From a virus: a stretch of 46,002 nt of DNA. The notes under the pieces were generated by a model. It saw only the letters and a list, made by a program, of their open reading frames with translations. It was not told the origin of the DNA and made no database searches. Positions 1-5,289 of this stretch are shown piece after piece. Position numbers and translations under genes: made by a program. Where the stretch lies: IMG/VR virus record IMGVR_UViG_3300027833_000082, positions 1-46,002 of that record. The stretch is one strand, 5' to 3'. How positions within the stretch are numbered: position 1 is the first letter of the stretch; every line of letters begins with the position of its first letter.

Positions 1-2
1 AC

Positions 3-56
3 CATGACATGATAAGTTATACCGAGTACGAAAAACCATTAAAACTAAAATTATGA
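3..56 (+). CDS. 3' end of an upstream early gene (partial)
   Basis: The reading frame is open from the left edge and ends in TGA at 54-56, overlapping the next ATG (53-55) as ATGA. This is the same coupling seen at several other junctions in this block. Only about 17 codons are visible, ending LKLKL. A short internal ATG at 9 could instead start a 15-codon ORF. No function can be assigned, and the call rests mainly on the overlap pattern. Confidence 0.35.
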   Translation, partial: HDMISYTEYEKPLKLKL

Positions 57-259
57 ATGATGATAAAAGATTTATAGCTACAATCAAGTGGCTTGACAAC
101 GGAAACATACAAGATGATATGATTCTTAAGATAGGGGATATTGCCGATGATGATGATGATGTGTTTTTCTACCTAGAAGATGAAAAAGAGATTGAATCCT
201 TCCAGAAGGAAGGCTCACACGAATGGGTAATTATTAACTTAAAAGAAATAGAATTATGA
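53..259 (+). CDS. hypothetical early protein, 68 aa, acidic
   Basis: This is a small acidic protein with a run of five aspartates near residues 32-36 and a C-terminal stretch EWVIINLKEIEL that looks like a beta strand. The start is ATG at 53 after AAAATT, the leader typical of this block, with no Shine-Dalgarno sequence. The stop overlaps the next start as ATGA at 256-259, suggesting translational coupling. I do not recognise a family. It is probably one of the small host-takeover or accessory proteins usual at the early end of phage genomes. Confidence 0.7.
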   Translation: MNDDKRFIATIKWLDNGNIQDDMILKIGDIADDDDDVFFYLEDEKEIESFQKEGSHEWVIINLKEIEL

Positions 260-372
260 GTAAATACAGCAATTGTTGTGGAACACCACCTTCATGGTTG
301 AGTGATTCTTTATGTGGGAGCTGCCATGAGCATGCAGAATTCTACACACAAACCGAAGACCAAGAAGATTAA
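256..372 (+). CDS. small zinc-ribbon-like protein, 38 aa
   Basis: This very short ORF has N-terminal NCCG and central CGSCHEH (CxxC plus His), the cysteine pattern of small phage zinc-binding proteins of the 'CCGAP...CxxCxEH' kind. Four cysteines and two histidines in 38 residues could hold one zinc ion. It starts by ATGA overlap with the preceding gene. Its TAA stop (370-372) lies inside stem I of the first hammerhead ribozyme. The cysteine spacing and the coupling make it credible despite its length. Its function is unknown; protein or nucleic-acid binding is possible. Confidence 0.65.
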   Translation: MSKYSNCCGTPPSWLSDSLCGSCHEHAEFYTQTEDQED

Positions 373-418
373 CTGACGAGACCTTATAGGTCGAAACGCT
401 GTGAAGCGTCTTAATCTT
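365..418 (+). ncRNA. hammerhead ribozyme, type I (HHR1)
   Basis: The full hammerhead core is present. Stem I is AAGATTAA (365-372) paired with TTAATCTT (411-418), 8 bp. CUGACGA lies at 373-379. Stem II is GACC/GGUC (380-383/389-392) with loop UUAUA. GAAA lies at 393-396. Stem III is CGCU/AGCG (397-400/405-408) closed by a GUGA (GNRA) tetraloop. A396-U409 is the 15.1-16.1 pair and C410 is the cleavage-site base. Helix I is the open one, so it is type I. Predicted cleavage after C410 leaves a 20-base leader on the gene at 431. It overlaps the stop codon of the zinc-ribbon gene. The structure was read by eye and activity is untested. Confidence 0.93.
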
Positions 419-430
419 AAAATATTTATT

Positions 431-574
431 ATGAAAGTAAAAAAGCATCTTATTCTGCCGACAGGACTGCATGCAATCCAAGACAGCAACAATCACGTAC
501 ACATTTACACTGAGGATGAATACCAAGAGCTAAATTGGTGGGCTTCAGTAAAACTAAAATTCAATTTAATATGA
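431..574 (+). CDS. hypothetical early protein, 47 aa
   Basis: This short ORF begins at ATG 431 after TTTATT, directly downstream of the first hammerhead, whose predicted cut would leave a 20-base leader. It ends in TGA at 572-574, overlapping the next ATG (571) as ATGA. The protein begins MKVKKHLILPTGLHAIQD, mixes basic and polar residues, and has a WW pair near its C-terminus. No family is recognised. Support comes from its leader, its exact fit between ribozyme and next gene, and the coupled overlap. Confidence 0.6.
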   Translation: MKVKKHLILPTGLHAIQDSNNHVHIYTEDEYQELNWWASVKLKFNLI

Positions 575-864
575 GAGTAACACTAAAATTTAAGACTGAC
601 CAAGGAACTGATTGGGTAGTAACGAAAGACTTTAACGATAAGAAGCATCAGGATAACTTCATTAATTATATCGAGAGAACAAAGGGATACCTTCTGGATG
701 AAGTCTTCGCTAAGGAAACAAAGCAAACAGCCGAAGCCATGTATCTGGATTGGTTCAATAACTTCATAAGTACTGAAGCATTTCGAGACCATTACGAGCT
801 AAGCTTATCTGAGGCTGAAAACATTATAGACGAAGGACGTAAAATTAATCAACTAAATAAATAA
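571..864 (+). CDS. hypothetical early protein, 97 aa
   Basis: I chose ATG 571 over an upstream GTG at 535 because it forms the usual ATGA overlap with the preceding ORF and follows an A/T-rich leader. The protein opens with an alternating polar/hydrophobic strand (MRVTLKFKTDQG) and continues as a mostly helical, charged chain with NFINYIERTKGYLLDEVF in the middle. There are no membrane segments or catalytic motifs. No family is recognised. It lies in the first ribozyme-bounded unit of the early operon. Confidence 0.7.
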   Translation: MRVTLKFKTDQGTDWVVTKDFNDKKHQDNFINYIERTKGYLLDEVFAKETKQTAEAMYLDWFNNFISTEAFRDHYELSLSEAENIIDEGRKINQLNK

Positions 865-869
865 ATATT

Positions 870-1109
870 ATGATATCACAAATTAATTTAATTAAGGAAG
901 ACGAAAAACATATCAGAACGCTGATAAACAACATAGATTCATCTAGCTATGAGCTGGTAGAAATTATCGAGGATTTTGACACAACAGTTAATAGCACGCT
1001 ATCAATTGATGATAACTATGGAGACAACCCATGGTCAGAACTTGTATTTGCACTAGAAAACCTTCAGGAGAAAATAACAGAGGTACAGGAACACGCAAAA
1101 TGGATATAG
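870..1109 (+). CDS. hypothetical early protein, 79 aa, acidic helical
   Basis: It starts at ATG 870 after AATATT, five bases past the preceding stop. The product is acidic and rich in predicted helix, with a central SYELVEIIEDFD segment and a C-terminal ALENLQEKITEVQEHAKW segment that could form a short coiled coil. No cysteines, membrane segments or enzyme motifs are seen. Function and family are unknown. It could be a small protein inhibitor, but this is only a guess from its acidity. Confidence 0.7.
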   Translation: MISQINLIKEDEKHIRTLINNIDSSSYELVEIIEDFDTTVNSTLSIDDNYGDNPWSELVFALENLQEKITEVQEHAKWI

Positions 1110-1129
1110 ATTAACTAAATAAAATAACT

Positions 1130-1378
1130 ATGCAAAACCTAAATTATAAAACTAAAATAGAAATATTATCTACTATTGACGAATTAAAACAGATAGTAAG
1201 AAGCAACGGATTTCAAGAATCTCAAGGAATTAGCCTTGTGGGAATTGAGATTGAAGTGCTGCAAAACCTTCTGCCCTTTTCTTGTATTGATACCAAGCGT
1301 CATCAGAAAGCTGAAACTGTGATTGATTTATTAGACGAATTAATAAATAAATTAAAAACCAATGGGGAGATTAACTGA
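1130..1378 (+). CDS. hypothetical early protein, 82 aa
   Basis: This is a small, mainly helical protein with two leucine/isoleucine-rich segments, one near residues 10-23 and one near 60-77 (VIDLLDELINKLK). It starts at ATG 1130 with the AATAACT leader. Its TGA stop (1376-1378) lies inside the CUGACGA core of the second hammerhead ribozyme. A ribosome finishing this gene would therefore sit on the ribozyme core. No family is recognised. Confidence 0.68.
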   Translation: MQNLNYKTKIEILSTIDELKQIVRSNGFQESQGISLVGIEIEVLQNLLPFSCIDTKRHQKAETVIDLLDELINKLKTNGEIN

Positions 1379-1422
1379 CGAGGATTTATTATCCGAAACT
1401 ACCTGAGAAGGTAGTCTTAATC
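1369..1422 (+). ncRNA. hammerhead ribozyme, type I (HHR2)
   Basis: Stem I is GATTAA (1369-1374) with TTAATC (1417-1422). CUGACGA lies at 1375-1381. Stem II is GGAU/AUCC (1382-1385/1391-1394) with loop UUAUU. GAAA lies at 1395-1398. Stem III is CUACCU/AGGUAG (1399-1404/1409-1414) with a GAGA (GNRA) tetraloop. A1398-U1415 is the 15.1-16.1 pair and C1416 is the predicted cut. Stems II and III differ in sequence from HHR1 yet still pair, which supports a selected structure. Cleavage would leave a 23-base leader on the gene at 1440. The upstream gene's stop codon is inside the core. Confidence 0.94.
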
Positions 1423-1439
1423 ATTAAAAATTATTTATT

Positions 1440-1718
1440 ATGAGACAATTTGAAATCTTAAGAGAAAAAATTACATCACGAGGTGGTGGAATTGAAATTA
1501 GCCTGAGTCCTTATGGCTATGATGACCAGAAAATGACAACCTATTGCAACTACCTTGGTGGTGGCATGCTTGGTAGTATCCAGAACGATTGCACCATTAG
1601 TGATTGGGAGCTTTCTACAGAGCTTTCACAAATCGCTGAAGAGCTAAGTCAGATGTTTGCAAACTTAATCAATGTAGACTATTCCTTTAACCAGAGCCTT
1701 CCAGAGTCGGCTTATTAA
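1440..1718 (+). CDS. hypothetical early protein, 92 aa
   Basis: It starts at ATG 1440 after TTTATT, 23 bases downstream of the predicted cut in the second hammerhead. The N-terminal half is glycine-rich (RGGGIEISLSPYGYDD, then NYLGGGMLGSI) and looks like beta structure. The C-terminal half is helical (ELSQIAEELSQMFANLI). There are two cysteines but no clear metal site. No family is recognised. Confidence 0.7.
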   Translation: MRQFEILREKITSRGGGIEISLSPYGYDDQKMTTYCNYLGGGMLGSIQNDCTISDWELSTELSQIAEELSQMFANLINVDYSFNQSLPESAY

Positions 1719-1729
1719 AAATTATAATT

Positions 1730-2071
1730 ATGTTACACACAAAAAAATTTAACAACAATGAGTACACTATCCAGAGCGAAGGGTACGAAAACAGTAGGTC
1801 TTGGGGACATATCTCTAAGCTCTATATGAACGGCATATACATGGGACAAAGAAAAGTAAGGTACATCAACAGAACGTGGGAGTCCTACAGATTTCGCTCA
1901 AGCATGCAGAACTTGGTACATGGCATGCTTGAGGACAGGATAGAAATGCACATAGCAGACTACAAGGAACAGAATGGGATTAAGAGACTCACAAAAAGTC
2001 GTAGAGAGGATGCCATGCAGTTTGCAGACGATAGGATAAAAGAATTACAATTACTTTATAAAACAATTTAA
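1730..2071 (+). CDS. hypothetical early protein, 113 aa, basic
   Basis: It starts at ATG 1730 after ATAATT, 11 bases past the preceding stop. The N-terminal half (residues 1-55) appears to be beta-rich with many aromatic residues (SWGHISKLYMNGIYMGQRKVRY). The C-terminal half is helical and highly charged with many arginines and lysines. Overall it is basic, so nucleic-acid binding is possible but not shown. No catalytic motif or family is recognised. Confidence 0.7.
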   Translation: MLHTKKFNNNEYTIQSEGYENSRSWGHISKLYMNGIYMGQRKVRYINRTWESYRFRSSMQNLVHGMLEDRIEMHIADYKEQNGIKRLTKSRREDAMQFADDRIKELQLLYKTI

Positions 2072-2072
2072 C

Positions 2073-2321
2073 ATGACAAACAACCATAAAGCACAGAAAC
2101 TGATAGCAGAATATTTTAAAATCAACAATGAGCATCCAGATGATGAGAACTTTGATTGGAACTACTATGATATCCTAGGATATCAAGAAACTCTAGACGA
2201 AACCCCAGAAGATGCATTTGACATAGAGGATATTGAACACCTTCAGATGCGTGTGAAATCCCTAAAAATGTATCATGAAGCCAAAAAACAATTAGAAAAG
2301 TTTGGTCATTTATATGCTTAA
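2073..2321 (+). CDS. hypothetical early protein, 82 aa, acidic
   Basis: It begins one base after the preceding stop (TAACATG), suggesting shared translation. The product is strongly acidic in residues 20-60 (HPDDENFDWNYYD, then ETPEDAFDIEDIEHLQ) and ends in a lysine-rich helix. There are no cysteines or membrane segments. No family is recognised. It is in the second ribozyme-bounded gene group of the early operon. Confidence 0.68.
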   Translation: MTNNHKAQKLIAEYFKINNEHPDDENFDWNYYDILGYQETLDETPEDAFDIEDIEHLQMRVKSLKMYHEAKKQLEKFGHLYA

Positions 2322-2354
2322 CGCTAAATTATAAACAACTAAAAATTAAAAATT

Positions 2355-2552
2355 ATGAAATTGTATGATGTACCAAGAAATAGTAGAATTAAAGTAATAA
2401 TTGAAGATAAAGTGCCAGTAGGTGCTCCTCAAATTACAGAAGGAGAAGAGCTTAACTTCAGGTCTATAGATGGAATGTATAGCTACTGCACCAGAGATGA
2501 TGGTGAAGTGGTACATTTAGCATCATGGACTGAAGTAGAAATTGTAGTATGA
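2355..2552 (+). CDS. conserved-type phage protein, 65 aa, beta-rich
   Basis: It starts at ATG 2355 after AAAATT. The sequence KLYDVPRNSRIKV ... GEELNFRSIDGMYSYC ... DGEVVHLASWTEVEIV resembles a small all-beta protein found as 'hypothetical' in many phages. These have an N-terminal strand, a GxExxxF turn, an IDGMYSxC core and an HLAxWTEVE ending. No catalytic residues are evident. The function is unknown even in relatives as far as I recall. The resemblance is from memory of the pattern, not a search. Confidence 0.72.
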   Translation: MKLYDVPRNSRIKVIIEDKVPVGAPQITEGEELNFRSIDGMYSYCTRDDGEVVHLASWTEVEIVV

Positions 2553-2647
2553 AAGTCAGGTTTGTACTTAAAATAGGTACTTTGCTCAAAACTTTGCTAT
2601 ACAGTAAAGGCAATCTATTGATATTTTTGTACAGAAGTAAAGGTTAA
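2549..2647 (+). CDS. possible 32-aa ORF between 2355-2552 gene and HHR3
   Basis: The ORF begins with an ATGA overlap at 2549 and ends in TAA (2645-2647) inside stem I of the third hammerhead, mirroring the zinc-ribbon gene at the first hammerhead. The product is short, basic and hydrophobic (MKVRFVLKIGTLLKTLLYSK). The same DNA also contains a candidate promoter element (2622-2629) and repeated ACTTTGCT words, so it may be mainly regulatory. The ORF is supported only by its junctions. Confidence 0.35.
   Translation: MKVRFVLKIGTLLKTLLYSKGNLLIFLYRSKG
2622..2629 (+). promoter_or_regulatory. candidate Bacteroidota -7 promoter element TATTTTTG
   Basis: TATTTTTG matches the Bacteroidota -7 consensus TAnnTTTG. 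A transcript starting about 5-8 bases downstream would begin just before stem I of the third hammerhead (2642). A TTTG lies upstream, but about 25 bases away rather than the usual 19 or so, so the -33 match is poor. Direct repeats of ACTTTGCT (about 2579-2598) lie just upstream and could be an operator. Confidence 0.35.
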
Positions 2648-2705
2648 CTGATGAGGATTGAATATCCGAAATCACTTATAGTTATAACTATAAGTGGTCT
2701 TAATC
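2642..2705 (+). ncRNA. hammerhead ribozyme, type I, long stem III (HHR3)
   Basis: Stem I is GGTTAA (2642-2647) with TTAATC (2700-2705). It includes a G2643-U2704 wobble where the other two copies have A-U. CUGAUGA lies at 2648-2654. Stem II is GGAU/AUCC (2655-2658/2664-2667) with loop UGAAU. GAAA lies at 2668-2671. Stem III is about 12 bp (2672-2683 with 2686-2697), starting with a U-G wobble. A2671-U2698 is the 15.1-16.1 pair and C2699 is the predicted cut. The core carries U where HHR1 and HHR2 have C, at the one freely variable core position. Cleavage leaves a 31-base leader, which contains a GCC-GAAA-GGC mini-hairpin, before ATG 2731. Confidence 0.93.
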
Positions 2706-2730
2706 AGCCGAAAGGCATAAATTTTTTATT

Positions 2731-2937
2731 ATGAGTATAGAAGCAATGAAAATGTTCATGTTAATGGGGGACATGACTAGCGAAAACAATTCCCTAGAAG
2801 AAAAGGTAGCGTATAAAGAGCGTATAGCCTTTGCAACCATGCGAAATGCCATTCCAGATTGGCAGCCACCAGAAGATTGGGACACCCTTTCAAACGAAAT
2901 TAAGATGGAGCGTTTATCTAAGCTAACTAGCGTATGA
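2731..2937 (+). CDS. hypothetical early protein, 68 aa
   Basis: It starts at ATG 2731 after TTTATT, downstream of the third hammerhead. The protein is methionine-rich at its start (MSIEAMKMFMLMGDM), then charged, with DWQPPEDWDTLSNEIKMERLSKL at the end, likely helical. There is no recognised family. It ends in TGA overlapping the next ATG as ATGA (2934-2937). Confidence 0.68.
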   Translation: MSIEAMKMFMLMGDMTSENNSLEEKVAYKERIAFATMRNAIPDWQPPEDWDTLSNEIKMERLSKLTSV

Positions 2938-3098
2938 TAAGTCAGGTCTACAAGGTGTATCTAATACACTCCTTCAAGGAAGGAAGCGAACCGAAAGCAA
3001 CAACTAAAACGACCTCATCTATTGAGGAGGCTCGTTTATGGATATCAGAGGCAGACTCTGGAGTAATTTATAACAGTAATAACATTAAAATTCAATAA
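2934..3098 (+). CDS. hypothetical early protein, 54 aa
   Basis: This short ORF is linked to the preceding gene by an ATGA overlap and fills the otherwise empty gap before the gene at 3103. It begins MISQVYKVYLIHSFKEGSE and has a middle SIEEARLWISEADSG helix followed by a strand. The beta-helix-beta arrangement with 'EEARLWI' resembles small phage proteins of unknown role. The call is supported by coupling and gap fit. Confidence 0.6.
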   Translation: MISQVYKVYLIHSFKEGSEPKATTKTTSSIEEARLWISEADSGVIYNSNNIKIQ

Positions 3099-3102
3099 AA
3101 TT

Positions 3103-3726
3103 ATGCCGAATCACGTATATCATTCAATTACAGCAAGTACCGAAGAGGGTACAGAGATACTAAGAGCAATGGCAAAGCATTCACATGGACTGTGTGGATA
3201 CCTTGAGCCTATGCCACAAGAATTAAGTGGAACAACTAGTCCACAAAGAATCCCAGAGCACATGACTCTAAACGAACAGAACGACTTAATAAATAAGTAT
3301 GGCTATTCAGATTGGTACTCATGGGCACACGCTAAGTGGGGAACTAAATGGGGTTGCTATGAGAATGAAATGGATGGATACAATTACACTTTTACTACCG
3401 CATGGGGAGTCTTTAATAACAGTATATTATTTAAGCTTCTTGAGGCTATACCATCCCTTGAATGGTCATGGGAAGAGGAGCAAGGATTTGGAGAAGAGGT
3501 AGAGTATGTAGACGGAGAGCAGGTCTATTTTCTTGAGTGGACTTGTCCTTCATGGTCAGAGCCTATAGAACACGAGGCAGAAGATTTTTACTTTCTTGAG
3601 TCAGACCACACAAACCCTATGGGCACGTTTACCTCTGGGTATTATGTAGACCAACACCTAACAAACAAGGTAGAAGATTTAGGTTTAATTGATAAACTTA
3701 ACGAACTATACTTGGACGGTAAATAA
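3103..3726 (+). CDS. Api92-like / YubB ferredoxin-like domain protein, 207 aa
   Basis: The start MPNHVYHSI, the early EPMPQEL segment, the KWGTKWGCYENE motif near residues 79-90 and the TFTTAWGVFNNSI segment match the Api92-like (YubB ferredoxin-like) family, common on plasmids and phages. A long C-terminal half rich in Glu and Trp follows. The biochemical role of the family is not settled; members are accessory proteins of mobile elements. The start is ATG 3103 after AAAATT. Identification is from motif memory, and the fold is typical length for the family. Confidence 0.75.
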   Translation: MPNHVYHSITASTEEGTEILRAMAKHSHGLCGYLEPMPQELSGTTSPQRIPEHMTLNEQNDLINKYGYSDWYSWAHAKWGTKWGCYENEMDGYNYTFTTAWGVFNNSILFKLLEAIPSLEWSWEEEQGFGEEVEYVDGEQVYFLEWTCPSWSEPIEHEAEDFYFLESDHTNPMGTFTSGYYVDQHLTNKVEDLGLIDKLNELYLDGK

Positions 3727-3742
3727 ACATTTATTATATTTG
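3711..3742 (+). promoter_or_regulatory. candidate Bacteroidota promoter (TTGG ... TATATTTG)
   Basis: TATATTTG at 3735-3742 fits the -7 consensus TAnnTTTG. TTGG at 3712-3715 lies 19 bases upstream, the usual distance for the -33 element. The predicted start falls about 20 bases before ATG 3765, in a 38-base gap between genes. It could launch a separate transcript for the replication genes starting with the DnaA-like gene region. Confidence 0.6.
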
Positions 3743-3764
3743 CAATTCATTAAACACATAAATT

Positions 3765-3971
3765 ATGGGAAGAACTAAAGAACTTCTTGCAGACATGCAA
3801 GAGCAAGAAAGAGACCTTACTGATGCAGATAGCAGCTATGAAATCTGGCTATCAAAGGTCACTCAACATCAAAAATCTTTAACAAGAACAACACAGGCAC
3901 TCGATGATATGTTCGAGGGCTTTGCTATGGCTATAAGGTATGGTCAGGAAGAATCTAAAAAATATAATTAA
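3765..3971 (+). CDS. hypothetical protein, 68 aa, helical
   Basis: It starts at ATG 3765 after TAAATT, just downstream of the candidate promoter at 3711-3742. The product is charged and helical (KELLADMQEQERDL, then TTQALDDMFEGFAMAIRYGQEESKK). There are no enzyme motifs or recognised family. The next gene starts at the base after its stop, so it is probably co-translated with the DnaA-like protein. Confidence 0.68.
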   Translation: MGRTKELLADMQEQERDLTDADSSYEIWLSKVTQHQKSLTRTTQALDDMFEGFAMAIRYGQEESKKYN

Positions 3972-4283
3972 ATGCACTATCCAATTTTTAGTGAGTACGT
4001 CTCACAGGTTTCCGAGGCGTACTCAATAAGTCCAGATAATTTGTTTGCTAAGAGTAAGCGTAGAGATATAGTAGATGCTAGACAGCTACTATATTTTCTT
4101 TGCTCTGAGTCACCTATGAGAATACGTTACATCCAACAATACATGGAAGAGAACGGATACAAAGTAGGTCACTCAACAATTATACATGGTATAAAAAGAG
4201 TAGAAGAGAGAGCGAATGCTCTAGTGTCTCCAAAAAAACACAGTCAAGTCCTTGTTAATAAACTAGCATCTAGCAATGTATAA
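3972..4283 (+). CDS. stand-alone DnaA domain IV-like DNA-binding protein, 103 aa
   Basis: Residues about 25-80 resemble the C-terminal DNA-binding domain of the bacterial initiator DnaA. A KSKRRDIVDARQLLYFLC helix (compare R..VxARQ.A.YL) is followed by the signature helix GHSTIIHGIKRVEE (67-79), equivalent to the H-[ST]-T-V-xx-[AG] motif that reads DnaA boxes. There is no ATPase domain. It could bind the phage origin or host DnaA boxes, either as an initiator helper or as a decoy. It overlaps the next gene by 8 bases. Confidence 0.8.
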   Translation: MHYPIFSEYVSQVSEAYSISPDNLFAKSKRRDIVDARQLLYFLCSESPMRIRYIQQYMEENGYKVGHSTIIHGIKRVEERANALVSPKKHSQVLVNKLASSNV

Positions 4284-4686
4284 CTCTTTGAGCACTGTAT
4301 TCGAGGAAGCTTATACAGACAAACTAGCAGCTAACCTAGACGGAGTTGGGTATGAAGCAAGAATGCTTTATGGCTGTAAGATTAGTAGAGACAATGAGTC
4401 TGGAAAAATTCACATACAGAACTGTGCCCTTGGTGGGGACATGTATAATAATATAGACAATGAAGACGAGTGGAAGTTTGTGGATAAAGGATGGAGATAC
4501 GGAGTGTATAGCCTGTGTATTAAAACCTACCTACTAAAACTAGATAGGATTGAGGAGAGAGTAAAGCTAGAGATGAACAGTAAACAGAATCCAAAGCAAA
4601 TTCAACACCTCAAGACTAATAGAGATAGAATATTAAAGAAGTATAACACAATAAACAATAAATTAAAAACGCTAAATTATGAGTAA
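4276..4686 (+). CDS. hypothetical protein, 136 aa
   Basis: It overlaps the DnaA-like gene by 8 bases and the DUF1071 gene by 8 bases, so it is clearly within the recombination/replication operon. The N-terminal half contains mixed polar segments with two cysteines. The C-terminal part (about 85-133) is lysine-rich and coiled-coil-like (KLDRIEERVKLEMNSK ... TNRDRILKKYNTINNKL). No family is recognised. The position suggests a role in DNA replication or recombination. Confidence 0.7.
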   Translation: MYNSLSTVFEEAYTDKLAANLDGVGYEARMLYGCKISRDNESGKIHIQNCALGGDMYNNIDNEDEWKFVDKGWRYGVYSLCIKTYLLKLDRIEERVKLEMNSKQNPKQIQHLKTNRDRILKKYNTINNKLKTLNYE

Positions 4687-5287
4687 TTCAAAATCAGTTT
4701 TCGAGACATTGAACTCTATCAATGTAAATGACAAAGTAGAAAAAAAGAACAACCTAACCTACCTATCATGGGCATGGGCATGGGCAGAGGTAAAGAAAAA
4801 CTACCCTACTGCAACCTACACAATCTATGAGAATGTAGATGGAATGTTCTACCACACAGATGGTAAGTCTGCATGGGTAAAAACAGGTGTAACTATTGAG
4901 GGTATAGAGCATATCGAATACCTACCTGTAATGGACTTCAGAAACAATTCAATACCTCTTGACAAGCTTTCTTCTGTAGATGTAAACAAAACTATTCAGC
5001 GTAGCTTAACGAAAGCTATTGCAAGACAAGGGCTTGGTCTTTATGTATATGCTGGAGAGGACTTACCTAATGGAGAGTCAAAGGAAGTAGCTAAAAAGCC
5101 AGCCCCTAAGAAGCCATTACCTAAAAAAAATGTTATAGAGTTAAACATAGGAGATGCTAACTGGGTTAAGGTTCTAAAGTATGTAGCTGCTAATAAAGAT
5201 AAGGGGATAAGAGTGATTGGCGAAGAGCTAAAAACTAAGTATGCTATGAATGATAATGTTAAAAAAGAAATAGCTAAATCAATATAG
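4679..5287 (+). CDS. DUF1071-family single-strand annealing-type protein, 202 aa
   Basis: Residues 24-130 carry the DUF1071 hallmarks: NLTYLSWAWAWAEVKKNYP, GKSAWVKTGVTIEGIEH, EYLPVMDFRNNSI, DVNKTIQRSLTKAIARQGLGLYVYAGEDLP. DUF1071 proteins are phage proteins grouped with single-strand annealing recombinases (Sak/ERF-like). The C-terminal about 60 residues begin with a KKPAPKKPLPKK linker and end in a small basic domain. Its neighbour downstream is a PD-(D/E)XK exonuclease, the usual partner for annealing recombinases in RecET/Red-type systems. Likely role: homologous annealing during phage DNA replication. Confidence 0.85.
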   Translation: MSNSKSVFETLNSINVNDKVEKKNNLTYLSWAWAWAEVKKNYPTATYTIYENVDGMFYHTDGKSAWVKTGVTIEGIEHIEYLPVMDFRNNSIPLDKLSSVDVNKTIQRSLTKAIARQGLGLYVYAGEDLPNGESKEVAKKPAPKKPLPKKNVIELNIGDANWVKVLKYVAANKDKGIRVIGEELKTKYAMNDNVKKEIAKSI

Positions 5288-5289
5288 AC

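Noticed and set aside
535-570. GTG start at 535 for the 97-residue gene
   Set aside because: It lies inside the overlapping 47-residue gene, lacks the AT-rich leader, and the ATG at 571 gives the typical ATGA overlap.
2706-2725. GCC-GAAA-GGC followed by T-rich DNA as a terminator after HHR3
   Set aside because: The stem is only 3 bp and the T-run is part of the start-codon leader of the next gene, so it is more likely a small leader hairpin.
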